From: Pseudomonadota bacterium
GTDB lineage: Bacteria; Myxococcota_A; UBA796; GCA-2862545
Direction of reading: 5' to 3'
Length of the DNA stretch: 64,000 nucleotides
Assembly: GCA_023954855.1 (NCBI GenBank)
Contig: JAGSGY010000010.1
Span: 41,566-105,565, forward strand
Positions 41,435 through 49,484 of the stretch are shown piece by piece; the first letter of the stretch is position 1; each line of letters begins with the position of its first letter. Below the pieces are notes generated by a model that was not told the DNA's origin, searched no databases, and saw nothing but the letters and a program-made list of their open reading frames with translations. Both the position numbers and the translations under genes were made by a program.

Positions 41435-44059
41435 TTAGCGCCGCCAGTCTCCGACGACCGAGAATCCCGCCCAGTACCAGGGGTGGGCCGTCTTCGGATC
41501 CGCGAGCAGCGCGAGCTGCGCACGGCGCATCGACTGGGCGATGTCCTGCCCGGAGCCGAGCTCGTCGTAGAACGCTGTCATCAGCGCCCGCGTGCCCGCA
41601 TCGTCTACCCGCCAGAGACTGGCGACCAGCGTTTCGACCCCGGCCCGGCGAAACTGGGCGGCCAGGCCGTTGATCGAGATGACCAGCCCCTGCTCATCTG
41701 CAGAGCGCGCCTTGACGGGCAGGCCCGATTCGCAGGCGGACAGAACCACCAAGCGGACGTCTCCCAGCGTGGGCGCTAGGCCAGGGATCATGCGGTAGGA
41801 CAGGCGTTCCTCGTCGGGTCCCATGACCAGGTAGCTCTGCGTAGGGGTCGTCGGATTGATGACGCCATGGGTGGCGAGGTGGAGCGTGTGCTTACCGGCA
41901 GCTAGGGCGTGAAAGCGTTCAGTCGAGGCCGCCCCGATCACCACTTCGGAGCCAGGAAAACGCGTGGCGATGGCGCTCACCTCCGCCTCGGCACCGGGCA
42001 ATGTGCCGTCGGGGTTGCCGAGTAGGCCGAGCTTGCGGCCGTCGACCTGAAAGCGGGAGGCGAGAGCGTCGTGGCTCTGCAGCGAGCCGATGTGGGTGAC
42101 GCTAGCCACTGCCGAGCGCTCGATGAGGTACTTGCCTTCGTGGCGAAGCAGCGCGAACGGGAGCTGACGCAGCGCGCCGCTTGCGGAGACCACGACGGTG
42201 TCGGCCCCGTCAAGATGGCTGGCGATGGGGGCCAGAAACCAAGCCCCGAGCTTATCGGCCATCTGCTCGGTCCACTCGGGATCCTGGGTCATCTCTGCGC
42301 GGAGACTCCGAGCGAGTCGGCCTACCTGGCGCTCGACCTCCGTGCCAGCAACCTCGACATTCACGGCCTCGAGGTGGGTGCGCGACAGGACCAACAGCAC
42401 CAGCCGGTCTTCGAGGGGAAGGGGCTGAACGACCACGACGCCCTCGGGCAGCGTGCTCTGCAGCGCCTGGAGCTCCTCCGGGTCGACTTGGGTCGCGGCA
42501 GAGAAGTCCGGATGCGTGGCGCGGAGGTGATCGACCGCGTCGGCAAAGTCGACATGCAGGGCTGCTAGCCGCGCCCTCAGTGCGGCAGAGCGTTCCGACT
42601 CCTCGCCTCCAGAGGCGAGCTCGGAGGCGAGTGCTTTCTCGACGTAGGAGCGCTCCTGGTCGAGCTCACGTGCGGCAGTGGCTGCGTCACCGTCGAGCGT
42701 GGCTGAGCCCGTTTCGGTGCGTTGCAAACGCTCGGCGTAAGCCATGGCTCGCACAGTCTCGTTCTCGGAGAGTAGGGCCTCGATGACGGCTTCATAGGGG
42801 GTGCGGTGGGTCAGAACGAAGCGCGTGGAGTCGTCGGTGTCCAGGCCAAGGCGAGAGCGCTCGAGTTCGGCGATGGCGAGCTCAAGGGCGGCGATGCCCT
42901 GTTTGGAGCGGCCCCGCTCGAGCTCGAGTTGGCCCGTCAGCGTGCGGGCCCGCCAGACGAGTGAGGACAGACCGATTCGACTGGCGAGCTCCGTGGCGCG
43001 CACGGAGAGCTTTCGAGCCTGGGTAGGGTCCGCGCTGGTCAGCATCGCGGCTTGGTTCAGCGTGGCGACGGCCTCAGCGCGGAGGTCGCCGATGTCCGCG
43101 GCCCGCTCACGTACCGTGGCATAGGCGTCGACGGTAGGTTCGATACTCGCCAATGCAAGGGCGGCAGAGAGCGCATCGCGTTCGGCTCCAAGGGCCGTAA
43201 ACGCCTCCTGCGCAGCGCGGAAGCGAGCAGCCGCATCCGAGGGCTTCGCGGCCGATGCGTCCAGCGTTCCGAGATTGAGGAGGAGGGTGGCTTGGCGCCG
43301 AACATCCTTGCGTGCACGTGCCGTGGACAACGCGGACTCGTACAGTCGTCTCGCATCGTTGGGCCGGGCCAGGTCGGTGTAGACCAAAGCGAGATTGGTC
43401 ATCGCGTCGGCCTCGCCCTGGGCGTTGCCGAGCTCGGTGAACAGAGCAATGGCGCGCTTCAACGAGTCTTCCGCGTCACGGAGCCGGCCCGCCTCTCGCT
43501 GCAGTGCGCCGAGATTGGTCAAGCAGTCCGCGAGTCCCTGATCGTGCTGAATCGTGGTGTAGAGGCCCCTTGCCGCCTCGAGCGCCTTCTCGGCGTCCTC
43601 TGTCTGACCCAGCGCCCGTCGCGCGATGCCTAGGTTGAGCGCAGCGTCCGCCGCACCCGTCGGGTCCTCGGCTTGTTGATGCAGCTTGAAGGCCTCTCCG
43701 AAGCGCTTCGCCGCATCACGTGGGGCTCCCGTTCGCAACGCGAGCAGGCCACGAGCGGTCTGAACACGACCTTGCTCACTCGGTCCCACCGCGAGTGGCG
43801 TGGCCTGATCGAGTAGGTCCGCGGCCGTGCCGAGACGACCGAGGTCTCGATGCACAGCGGCAAGGCGGATCGAGAGGTCGACCTGCTGGGAGGCATCGTT
43901 GGCCCTTCGCGCAGCATCGAGGCCGACAGACCAGTGCACGAGCGCCTCTGCCAGATCTCCGCGCTCCCAAGCCTGCTGTCCGGCACTCACCGCGTCGTCG
44001 ATTCCGGCGCCGAGGAGCAGGCCGAGGCCGAGACACAGGGTGACCAGCTTCAGCCGCAT
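41435..44059 (-). CDS. Secreted TPR-CHAT protein (caspase-like peptidase fold)
   Basis: 874 residues; ATG at 44059. N-terminal signal sequence (LVTLCLGLGLLLGAG), then ten or more TPR-like repeats at ~25-400, a helical linker, and a C-terminal CHAT domain (~535-874). The CHAT catalytic dyad is visible as H731 in LHLATHG and C776 in VVLSACESG. CHAT is the caspase-HetF-associated peptidase fold, and the TPR part usually binds an activator or substrate. The signal sequence predicts export, which is unusual for CHAT proteases in immune systems. It is the last gene of a five-gene operon; the upstream gene ends one base before its start. Confidence 0.9.
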   Translation of the reverse strand: MRLKLVTLCLGLGLLLGAGIDDAVSAGQQAWERGDLAEALVHWSVGLDAARRANDASQQVDLSIRLAAVHRDLGRLGTAADLLDQATPLAVGPSEQGRVQTARGLLALRTGAPRDAAKRFGEAFKLHQQAEDPTGAADAALNLGIARRALGQTEDAEKALEAARGLYTTIQHDQGLADCLTNLGALQREAGRLRDAEDSLKRAIALFTELGNAQGEADAMTNLALVYTDLARPNDARRLYESALSTARARKDVRRQATLLLNLGTLDASAAKPSDAAARFRAAQEAFTALGAERDALSAALALASIEPTVDAYATVRERAADIGDLRAEAVATLNQAAMLTSADPTQARKLSVRATELASRIGLSSLVWRARTLTGQLELERGRSKQGIAALELAIAELERSRLGLDTDDSTRFVLTHRTPYEAVIEALLSENETVRAMAYAERLQRTETGSATLDGDAATAARELDQERSYVEKALASELASGGEESERSAALRARLAALHVDFADAVDHLRATHPDFSAATQVDPEELQALQSTLPEGVVVVQPLPLEDRLVLLVLSRTHLEAVNVEVAGTEVERQVGRLARSLRAEMTQDPEWTEQMADKLGAWFLAPIASHLDGADTVVVSASGALRQLPFALLRHEGKYLIERSAVASVTHIGSLQSHDALASRFQVDGRKLGLLGNPDGTLPGAEAEVSAIATRFPGSEVVIGAASTERFHALAAGKHTLHLATHGVINPTTPTQSYLVMGPDEERLSYRMIPGLAPTLGDVRLVVLSACESGLPVKARSADEQGLVISINGLAAQFRRAGVETLVASLWRVDDAGTRALMTAFYDELGSGQDIAQSMRRAQLALLADPKTAHPWYWAGFSVVGDWRR

Positions 44060-44060
44060 C

Positions 44061-44825
44061 CTAGAGGTCGAGGCTCGCGAGCTGGCTCTTCGCAGCGTCT
44101 AGACCCGGGTCCTGTGCCACCGCGGTGGCGAAGGAATCGCGGGCGCGGGCCACGTCCTTTTGGTCCAGGTAGATCAGCCCCTCCGAGAAGGACACCGCCG
44201 CAGCCAGTGTGTCCGGGTCCTGGGTGACAATGTCGGCCGTCGCGGTGGTCGGAGGCGTCGTGTCGGTGGGCGTGCTCCGGGTGCCCGTCGGTTCGGGGGC
44301 CGCGGGGGTTGGGGCCGGGGCTGTCGTGGGAGCAGGTTCGGCAGCTCCGGCGCTCGCAGCGGTCTCACGCAGAAGGGCCGCCTTCATCTGAGCGGCGAGC
44401 TGCTGCTCCATGGCCACGAACTCTCGAGGTTTGTCCATCACCGTGTCGGCCTGCACGATCTCCGAGGTCTCGATCTTGAACATGCGGGCGCTGATCTGCA
44501 GCGAACCCAGGATCTCGGAGTAGGAGCCGGTGATGTACCACTCGGCACCGAGTAGCTTTCCGACCTTGGCCGCAGTGGCGGGGTCGACGACTTCGCTGTG
44601 TCCGAGCTCCAGCTCGTCGAGAATGGCCTGCAGGCGCGAGCGCTCGATCACCGTGTAGGCGTCGCTGCCGTGTAGGTCCGAGATCATCATGTCCGCGAGG
44701 CCCACCTTGAGAGGCTCGAGTTCCTCGTTGCCCTGGTTGTCGAAGTACAGCACCGCGACGGTGTTCGGGCCGGCCAGCGCGAGCATCGGAAAGAGCAGCA
44801 TGAGGGCGGCGAACAGGGCGCGCAT
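44061..44825 (-). CDS. CsgG-like periplasmic protein with a C-terminal TPR-like segment
   Basis: 254 residues from the ATG at 44825 with GGAG five bases upstream; longer in-frame starts lack support. Signal peptide (FAALMLLFPMLALA). Residues ~20-160 resemble the CsgG/FlgO family: VAVLYFDNQGN, ADMMISDL, VIERSRLQAILDELE and GAEWYITGSYSEI. A Thr/Pro-rich linker follows, then a single TPR-like helical pair. CsgG-type domains assemble at the outer membrane, and some form secretion pores. There is no lipobox here, so a soluble periplasmic or ligand-binding role is possible. It is directly followed by the TPR-CHAT gene. Confidence 0.7.
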   Translation of the reverse strand: MRALFAALMLLFPMLALAGPNTVAVLYFDNQGNEELEPLKVGLADMMISDLHGSDAYTVIERSRLQAILDELELGHSEVVDPATAAKVGKLLGAEWYITGSYSEILGSLQISARMFKIETSEIVQADTVMDKPREFVAMEQQLAAQMKAALLRETAASAGAAEPAPTTAPAPTPAAPEPTGTRSTPTDTTPPTTATADIVTQDPDTLAAAVSFSEGLIYLDQKDVARARDSFATAVAQDPGLDAAKSQLASLDL

Positions 44826-44863
44826 AGAAACTCCGAGAGGCGACAACCCGCGAGAGGTACACA

Positions 44864-46345
44864 TCATGCCGCATCCTCGCCGGATTGGCCTACTCCGGTA
44901 TCGAAGTTCGCCCAGGAGATGAACTGCATCACGAGGGCCACCGCGAGGGTGAGCCCGATTGGGAAACCAAGCTCGATGGTGACGCCGTCGGTCACGAGGA
45001 ACAGGGCGAGGCCGCCGGCACCAAGGCCCAAGGACACGGCAATCCACAGGGCAATGTGGGCATCGTCACGGAGCCTCCGGGCGCTGATGACCACCCCGAT
45101 GGCGAGCGCGAGCCCGAGTAGAGTCGGAATCGACGAGGGAACCCGACGGATGTGTCGCCCAGACAGGAGGGTGTCGATGACCTGGGCTTGAATACGTGGA
45201 CCGGCCATGTCGGGACGGAGGTACATTGGAAATGCGTACGGCGAGAGCAGGTGGTCACTACCATCGACTCGGCCGACGACGACCAGCTTTCCGGCGAGAG
45301 CCTCGCGGTAGCGGTCGGGCATGTGGACCTCGGCGTCCGCGATGCCGACCTGTCGCAACAGAGCGGGCTCGGCCATGACGCGCAGCATCTCTGCGGCGCG
45401 CACTGTGGGTAGGCGGTCGCCCTGCTCCGACCCGCGGTAGTTGATGTCCAATGGCTTGTGGAGCGGGCCGAGTGCGTCGAGGCCGAGGGACGTTGAGGGG
45501 TCACAGCGCAGCGGCGAGCCGGTGCAGCTCTGCGCAAGCGCGTCGAGCAGGCTGTCGAAGCGCACCGACGGGTCAGCTTGCCGTGCGCGCAGCAACCAGG
45601 CCGAGGCCAACGCCATCGACGGGACCACTTCCTGGTCGCTCATCCGCGCGCCGACCAGATTCCCGGGGAAACCGCCGCTCAAGTGGGCACGGGTGACCTC
45701 ACGAACCAACGGAACCCGGCGAACGACGCTCTCGCCAGAGAACACGGTCGGGGACTCGAGCTGGAAGTTTGCGACGCCTTGAAGGGTGACGGGCTCGAGA
45801 ACGGGGACCGTGCCTGGCACGAACTCTACGCGGGTTCCGGGCTCGGCGAGGCCGTAGCGCTCGGCGACCACCACACCGCCGTGGGTCTGCGCGGCCGTAG
45901 CGAGAGCGTCATCGCCCGGTGCGGGCCGGTCGAGCAGAAAGTCGAGCACGACGACTTCGGCGCCTGCTGCATCCAAGAACGAGACGACTTCGGCCAAGAG
46001 GCCTCTTGGTGTGACCTCCGGCTCGGGTTCGTCGGCATTCCAGAGGTAGAGGGCCTCGGTTCCGATCGTCACCAGCACGACCTCTTCCGATACCGGTGCG
46101 CCCTGGTGAAAGCGCGTGTAGAGATCGAGGAACTGGCCTTGAAAGCCGACAAAGGCGAACACCGTCGCCACGATTGCGGTCACGACAATGACGAAGACTT
46201 CGTAGGCGGCGAGGCGAGCGGCATGGCTCCACGGCTCGGGTCCTCGCTCGCTTCGCGGGCGACGCTCCCACCATGCAGGCACCTTCGGCGGTGCGGGTGG
46301 TGGAGCTTCTTCGGCGGCGGGTGCGTCCTCGGGGCTCTCGCTCAT
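44864..46345 (-). CDS. CHASE2-domain membrane sensor
   Basis: 493 residues; ATG at 46345 in an ATGA overlap with the FecR-like gene. A cytoplasmic Pro-rich N-terminus is followed by one membrane helix (~46-68), a ~330-residue extracytoplasmic domain with CHASE2 features (EVVLVTIGTEAL, AAGAEVVVLDFLLD, the late KLVVVGRVDGSDHLLSPY and GPRIQAQVIDTLL), then three closely spaced helices at ~405-485 and a very short tail. This is the standard CHASE2 topology, but no kinase, cyclase or other output domain follows. The signal must therefore be passed to a separate protein encoded nearby. Confidence 0.85.
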   Translation of the reverse strand: MSESPEDAPAAEEAPPPAPPKVPAWWERRPRSERGPEPWSHAARLAAYEVFVIVVTAIVATVFAFVGFQGQFLDLYTRFHQGAPVSEEVVLVTIGTEALYLWNADEPEPEVTPRGLLAEVVSFLDAAGAEVVVLDFLLDRPAPGDDALATAAQTHGGVVVAERYGLAEPGTRVEFVPGTVPVLEPVTLQGVANFQLESPTVFSGESVVRRVPLVREVTRAHLSGGFPGNLVGARMSDQEVVPSMALASAWLLRARQADPSVRFDSLLDALAQSCTGSPLRCDPSTSLGLDALGPLHKPLDINYRGSEQGDRLPTVRAAEMLRVMAEPALLRQVGIADAEVHMPDRYREALAGKLVVVGRVDGSDHLLSPYAFPMYLRPDMAGPRIQAQVIDTLLSGRHIRRVPSSIPTLLGLALAIGVVISARRLRDDAHIALWIAVSLGLGAGGLALFLVTDGVTIELGFPIGLTLAVALVMQFISWANFDTGVGQSGEDAA

Positions 46346-47148
46346 GGGGCGATACCAGCCCTTCGCTCGAACTCACGGCGCATCTCGATGAGCTCTGGGC
46401 TCTCGCCACGCTCGGTGAGAGCCTGGTCGATCAGCCACAACGCCTCGCTCGCAAGACCCGCCTGAAGAAGTACGGTGGCCGGCACGGCGACCGACGCCGG
46501 ATCGTCCTTGGGGAGGGACTGCGCGGCTGCCATCGCCGCGGCGCGGGCCCGCTGCGCCGACTCGCGCGTCGACTTTGGGGCCACCGTGAACGCGAACTCA
46601 CGGCCAGCGACCACGAGCGAATAGGCGCCGGGGCCTAGGTCGGGACCGGCGTACTCGACGGTGCCGTTGCCCTTGGCCGTCCAGACCACGGCATCCTCGC
46701 GAAAGTCGTAGATCTGCACATCCTCTTCGGCGCAGGTCTCGGCACAGCGCCAGCCGAAGGTTTGCGGAGCGAGGACCGTGCCACCGGGCACAGGGCGGAC
46801 CATGCGAAGGTCTCCGGCTCGGCTGGCGCCGGCCTTGTCGGTCGACAGCTCACGCGAGAACAGGTCGTTCAGTACACCCACTTGCTCTTTCGGGATCTCG
46901 GTCGAGGCTCGGAGCTCGGACAGGGCGACGCTCCTTGGTCCCCGCAGCTGGTTTGCCGCTCCCTGGTAGAGCACCACCACGAGGGCGCCCTCCGCGACGG
47001 TGAGCGACTGGTTGTCCATCAGGGCGAAGGGAGGCGCGGGGGCGGCTGCGGTCTCGCCTGCGGTCGTCAGCTGCACATCTCCACGGGTGGTGACGACCAC
47101 GGCGGGGTCGGCGGCGAGAGCGGCGGAAAGGAGCATGGCGCTGAGCAT
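46342..47148 (-). CDS. FecR-like periplasmic protein
   Basis: 268 residues from the ATG at 47148. Signal peptide (MLSAMLLSAALAA). Residues ~15-95 read like a FecR domain: a strand repeat VVVTTRGDVQLTTAG, NQSLTVAEGALVVVLY, then LRGPRSVALSEL. A second beta domain with a Cys pair (RCAETC) spans ~130-200. The C-terminus is a TPR-like helical hairpin (AGLASEALWLIDQALTERGE). FecR-type domains and CHASE2 domains are often encoded next to each other in signalling operons. The gene overlaps the CHASE2 gene by ATGA, which supports a joint complex. Confidence 0.7.
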   Translation of the reverse strand: MLSAMLLSAALAADPAVVVTTRGDVQLTTAGETAAAPAPPFALMDNQSLTVAEGALVVVLYQGAANQLRGPRSVALSELRASTEIPKEQVGVLNDLFSRELSTDKAGASRAGDLRMVRPVPGGTVLAPQTFGWRCAETCAEEDVQIYDFREDAVVWTAKGNGTVEYAGPDLGPGAYSLVVAGREFAFTVAPKSTRESAQRARAAAMAAAQSLPKDDPASVAVPATVLLQAGLASEALWLIDQALTERGESPELIEMRREFERRAGIAP

Positions 47149-47245
47149 CGATAGCCTCTGGTCGGTGCGAGGTGGACACCTCGAACGCACGCGTACTTCC
47201 TTCCTTACACCGCGGGGGCGAACAGGTCATCTCGCCAGCCGAGGA

Positions 47246-48985
47246 CTAGGGGCTCGTGCAGCCAGCAGCTGAGAGGGCGTGAAACTGCAGCAACCATGAA
47301 GTGGCGCTTGCGTCGCCGGCCTCGAGCGTATCCATCTCTCCCCGCAGCGTTCGCACCCTGGCGGCACAGTCCGCCTTCGAGAGCGAGCCGGGCGGCAGCT
47401 GGTCAAGTCGTGACCGGACGCTTTGCCGCACGGCCTCCGCATCGACGTGTCTTGCCTTGGTTCCCACGAAGCAGCCGAGCTCCGAGAGGGCGGCCACATA
47501 GCTGGCACCTTGGCGGATATGCGCGGCGCGAACTTCCGTGTCTTCCATGGACGAAGTCCCAAGCTGTGAGGACCACGCATAGAACGTTCCACGGGTGGAC
47601 TCGAGGGCTTGGGCGCAGCCACTGGGCTCGGTCTGGACGACGTTTGCCGCTCCGTCGGCCGCGCCTCGAATGCGTGCGATGACCTCGCTCTCGGAGGTCA
47701 CCTGGGTCGGCGTGGTGGTCTTGGCAGCTCCTGAGCGCAAGGCTCGTGAGCGGTCGAGGAGCTGCTGAAGTACCGGGTCGGAGGGGTCGCGAGCTGTGGT
47801 GAGCGCGTCGAGACGCTTGCCCAGCTGGGCCGAGTCGCCGACCGTCCGGGCCTCGATGCTGGCCCAGGCGAGCTCGAAAGACTCCCTGAGCGTCCAGCCC
47901 GGAGCGGGACGGCCCTTCTGCAGCTGATCCGCTTGGCCTGGTGCGTAGACCTTCTTCGCCACTGCCGCGACACGCTCTTGGGCCGCCGCGGATGGGTCGC
48001 ACTGCACGATGGCCCCGTAGAGTCCGCTCCCGTCCACGTTGCGCGCCGAGGCCTCGCGAAAGACAAAGTCGGCGGTGGTGGCGAACTGCCCAGCCACACG
48101 GCGCTGCGGCATCACATGGGCGGCGGGGGGAAGGCCGCTGACTGACCGTGGGACCGCAGAGAAGCCGAGGGCCCTCGCTTCGGTGGCGACGGCGGTGGCG
48201 AAGGCCGCTTCGGTGAGGCCGCTTGGGAGAGAGACCTCGTGTCCGACGGACTTGAGGTACGCCGACATCTCGTCTGCCCGCTCACAGTGCCGTCCCTCGT
48301 TCTCGAGGGCCATCATCCGCAGGGCAAAGCCGACCAAGCTCGCCTGATCGGTGACCGGTGTGGGGCCGTACTCGGCGAGGATGGCGTCCTGCGCATCGGT
48401 CATGGCGTGAGTGACCCGCGGCTCTCCTTTCGACGCGGTGAGGTCCTCGCGGGCGCGCCCAAACTCGGGGTCGAGCGCCAGGGCCTGTGAAAAAGCCCTT
48501 CGGGCGGCGCTGGGGTCTCCGGCGCGCCGCTGAAGCAGGCCTTCTCCCCACATCTCGAGAGCCTCGAAGCGCTCGGTGGGCGGTGTACCGGGGCTGGCCT
48601 GCGTTCCGACGGCGGCGAGCAGTTGCGCAACCAGCTGCTGTTCGAGCAGCACGAAGTCAGCGGCAGGCCCGGTGCTGCGCGCTTCGGTCGCGCCAAGGGT
48701 CGCGATCAGCGTGATCTCGTCGCCCACCTTGGCCCAGCTTCCGGTGACTGCGTAGTCGAGATTCAACGAGAGCGGTGCGTCGCTGCCGGTGGGCATCGCC
48801 GTTTCGACCTCGCTGCGGGGCACGCCGTCGAGGGTCGGAGCCCTGCCGAGATCCTCGGTCAGCCACACCGAGAGCGCCTCGCCCACCGCGGGACTGGGCC
48901 CGACCAACGGAAGCACGAGAACGCGCTCTGCAGCGAGTGAGGAGCTACCGAACAGGAGCGTGGCGAAGAGCAGGGGGTGGCGCAT
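47246..48985 (-). CDS. Periplasmic protein with CsgG/TolB-like N-terminal and TPR-like regions
   Basis: 579 residues from the ATG at 48985; the frame is open far upstream but only over the divergent glyoxalase gene. Signal peptide (LLFATLLFGSSSLA). Residues ~20-135 match the design of the CsgG-like protein encoded at 44061: RVLVLPLVG, DYAVTGSWAKVGDEI and LLEQQLVAQLLAAVG align with that protein's VAVLYFD, WYITGSYSEI and MEQQLAAQMKAALL. A TPR-like segment follows (GDPSAARRAFSQALALDPEFG), then ~370 residues of unrecognised helical sequence with several Cys. It is the first gene of the CHASE2-CHAT operon. Confidence 0.65.
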   Translation of the reverse strand: MRHPLLFATLLFGSSSLAAERVLVLPLVGPSPAVGEALSVWLTEDLGRAPTLDGVPRSEVETAMPTGSDAPLSLNLDYAVTGSWAKVGDEITLIATLGATEARSTGPAADFVLLEQQLVAQLLAAVGTQASPGTPPTERFEALEMWGEGLLQRRAGDPSAARRAFSQALALDPEFGRAREDLTASKGEPRVTHAMTDAQDAILAEYGPTPVTDQASLVGFALRMMALENEGRHCERADEMSAYLKSVGHEVSLPSGLTEAAFATAVATEARALGFSAVPRSVSGLPPAAHVMPQRRVAGQFATTADFVFREASARNVDGSGLYGAIVQCDPSAAAQERVAAVAKKVYAPGQADQLQKGRPAPGWTLRESFELAWASIEARTVGDSAQLGKRLDALTTARDPSDPVLQQLLDRSRALRSGAAKTTTPTQVTSESEVIARIRGAADGAANVVQTEPSGCAQALESTRGTFYAWSSQLGTSSMEDTEVRAAHIRQGASYVAALSELGCFVGTKARHVDAEAVRQSVRSRLDQLPPGSLSKADCAARVRTLRGEMDTLEAGDASATSWLLQFHALSAAGCTSP

Positions 48986-49044
48986 GGCCCGATGGTAGCC
49001 CGCCGCGGCCTGATGTTGTTCCGTGGGATAGACCCGTGTTCTCT

Positions 49045-49049
49045 GGAGG
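49045..49049 (+). promoter_or_regulatory. Ribosome-binding site that decides an ATT start
   Basis: GGAGG at 49045-49049 is followed after CCGCT by ATT at 49055. The ATT position coincides with the initiator Met of E. coli glyoxalase I in a gap-free alignment. No ATG, GTG or TTG sits at a suitable distance from this site. Confidence 0.6.
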
Positions 49050-49054
49050 CCGCT

Positions 49055-49480
49055 ATTCGCTACCTGCACACCATGCTGCGTGTCCGTGATCTGGACGCTG
49101 CGTTGGACTTCTTCGTGAATAAGCTCGGCCTTCGGGTCGTGCGTCGCACGGAGCATGAGCGTGGCCGCTTCACGCTCGTCTTTCTCGGCTCTGGCGCCGA
49201 CGGCGACCCCGCGTTGGTCGAGCTGACCCACAACTGGGACGAGTCCGAGCCTTACGAGGTCGGGCGGTTCTTTGGGCACCTCGCCTACGCGGTCGACGAC
49301 ATCTACGCCACCTGCCAACGTCTGCGCGATCACGGCGTGGTGATCAACCGACCGCCCCGCGACGGACGCATGGCCTTCGTCCGGTCTCCCGATGGGCATT
49401 CGATCGAGCTCCTGCAAGACGGGCCGGCACTCCCGAGGGCTGAGCCGTGGGCGTCGATGGCGAACGAGGGATCTTGGTAG
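49055..49480 (+). CDS. gloA: Glyoxalase I (lactoylglutathione lyase), probable ATT start
   Basis: 141 residues if read from the ATT at 49055. It then begins IRYLHTMLRVRDLD, directly comparable with the E. coli start MRLLHTMLRVGDL. The four metal ligands are present in order: H5, E57 (VELTHNW), H75 (GHLAYAV) and E118 (SIELLQ). The enzyme converts the methylglyoxal-glutathione hemithioacetal to S-lactoylglutathione. The alternative ATGs are 49013 (14 extra residues, no ribosome-binding site) and 49073, which would delete H5. It is divergent from the CHASE2-CHAT operon and convergent with radA, with 4 bases between the stops. Confidence 0.9.
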   Translation: MRYLHTMLRVRDLDAALDFFVNKLGLRVVRRTEHERGRFTLVFLGSGADGDPALVELTHNWDESEPYEVGRFFGHLAYAVDDIYATCQRLRDHGVVINRPPRDGRMAFVRSPDGHSIELLQDGPALPRAEPWASMANEGSW

Positions 49481-49484
49481 ACCG

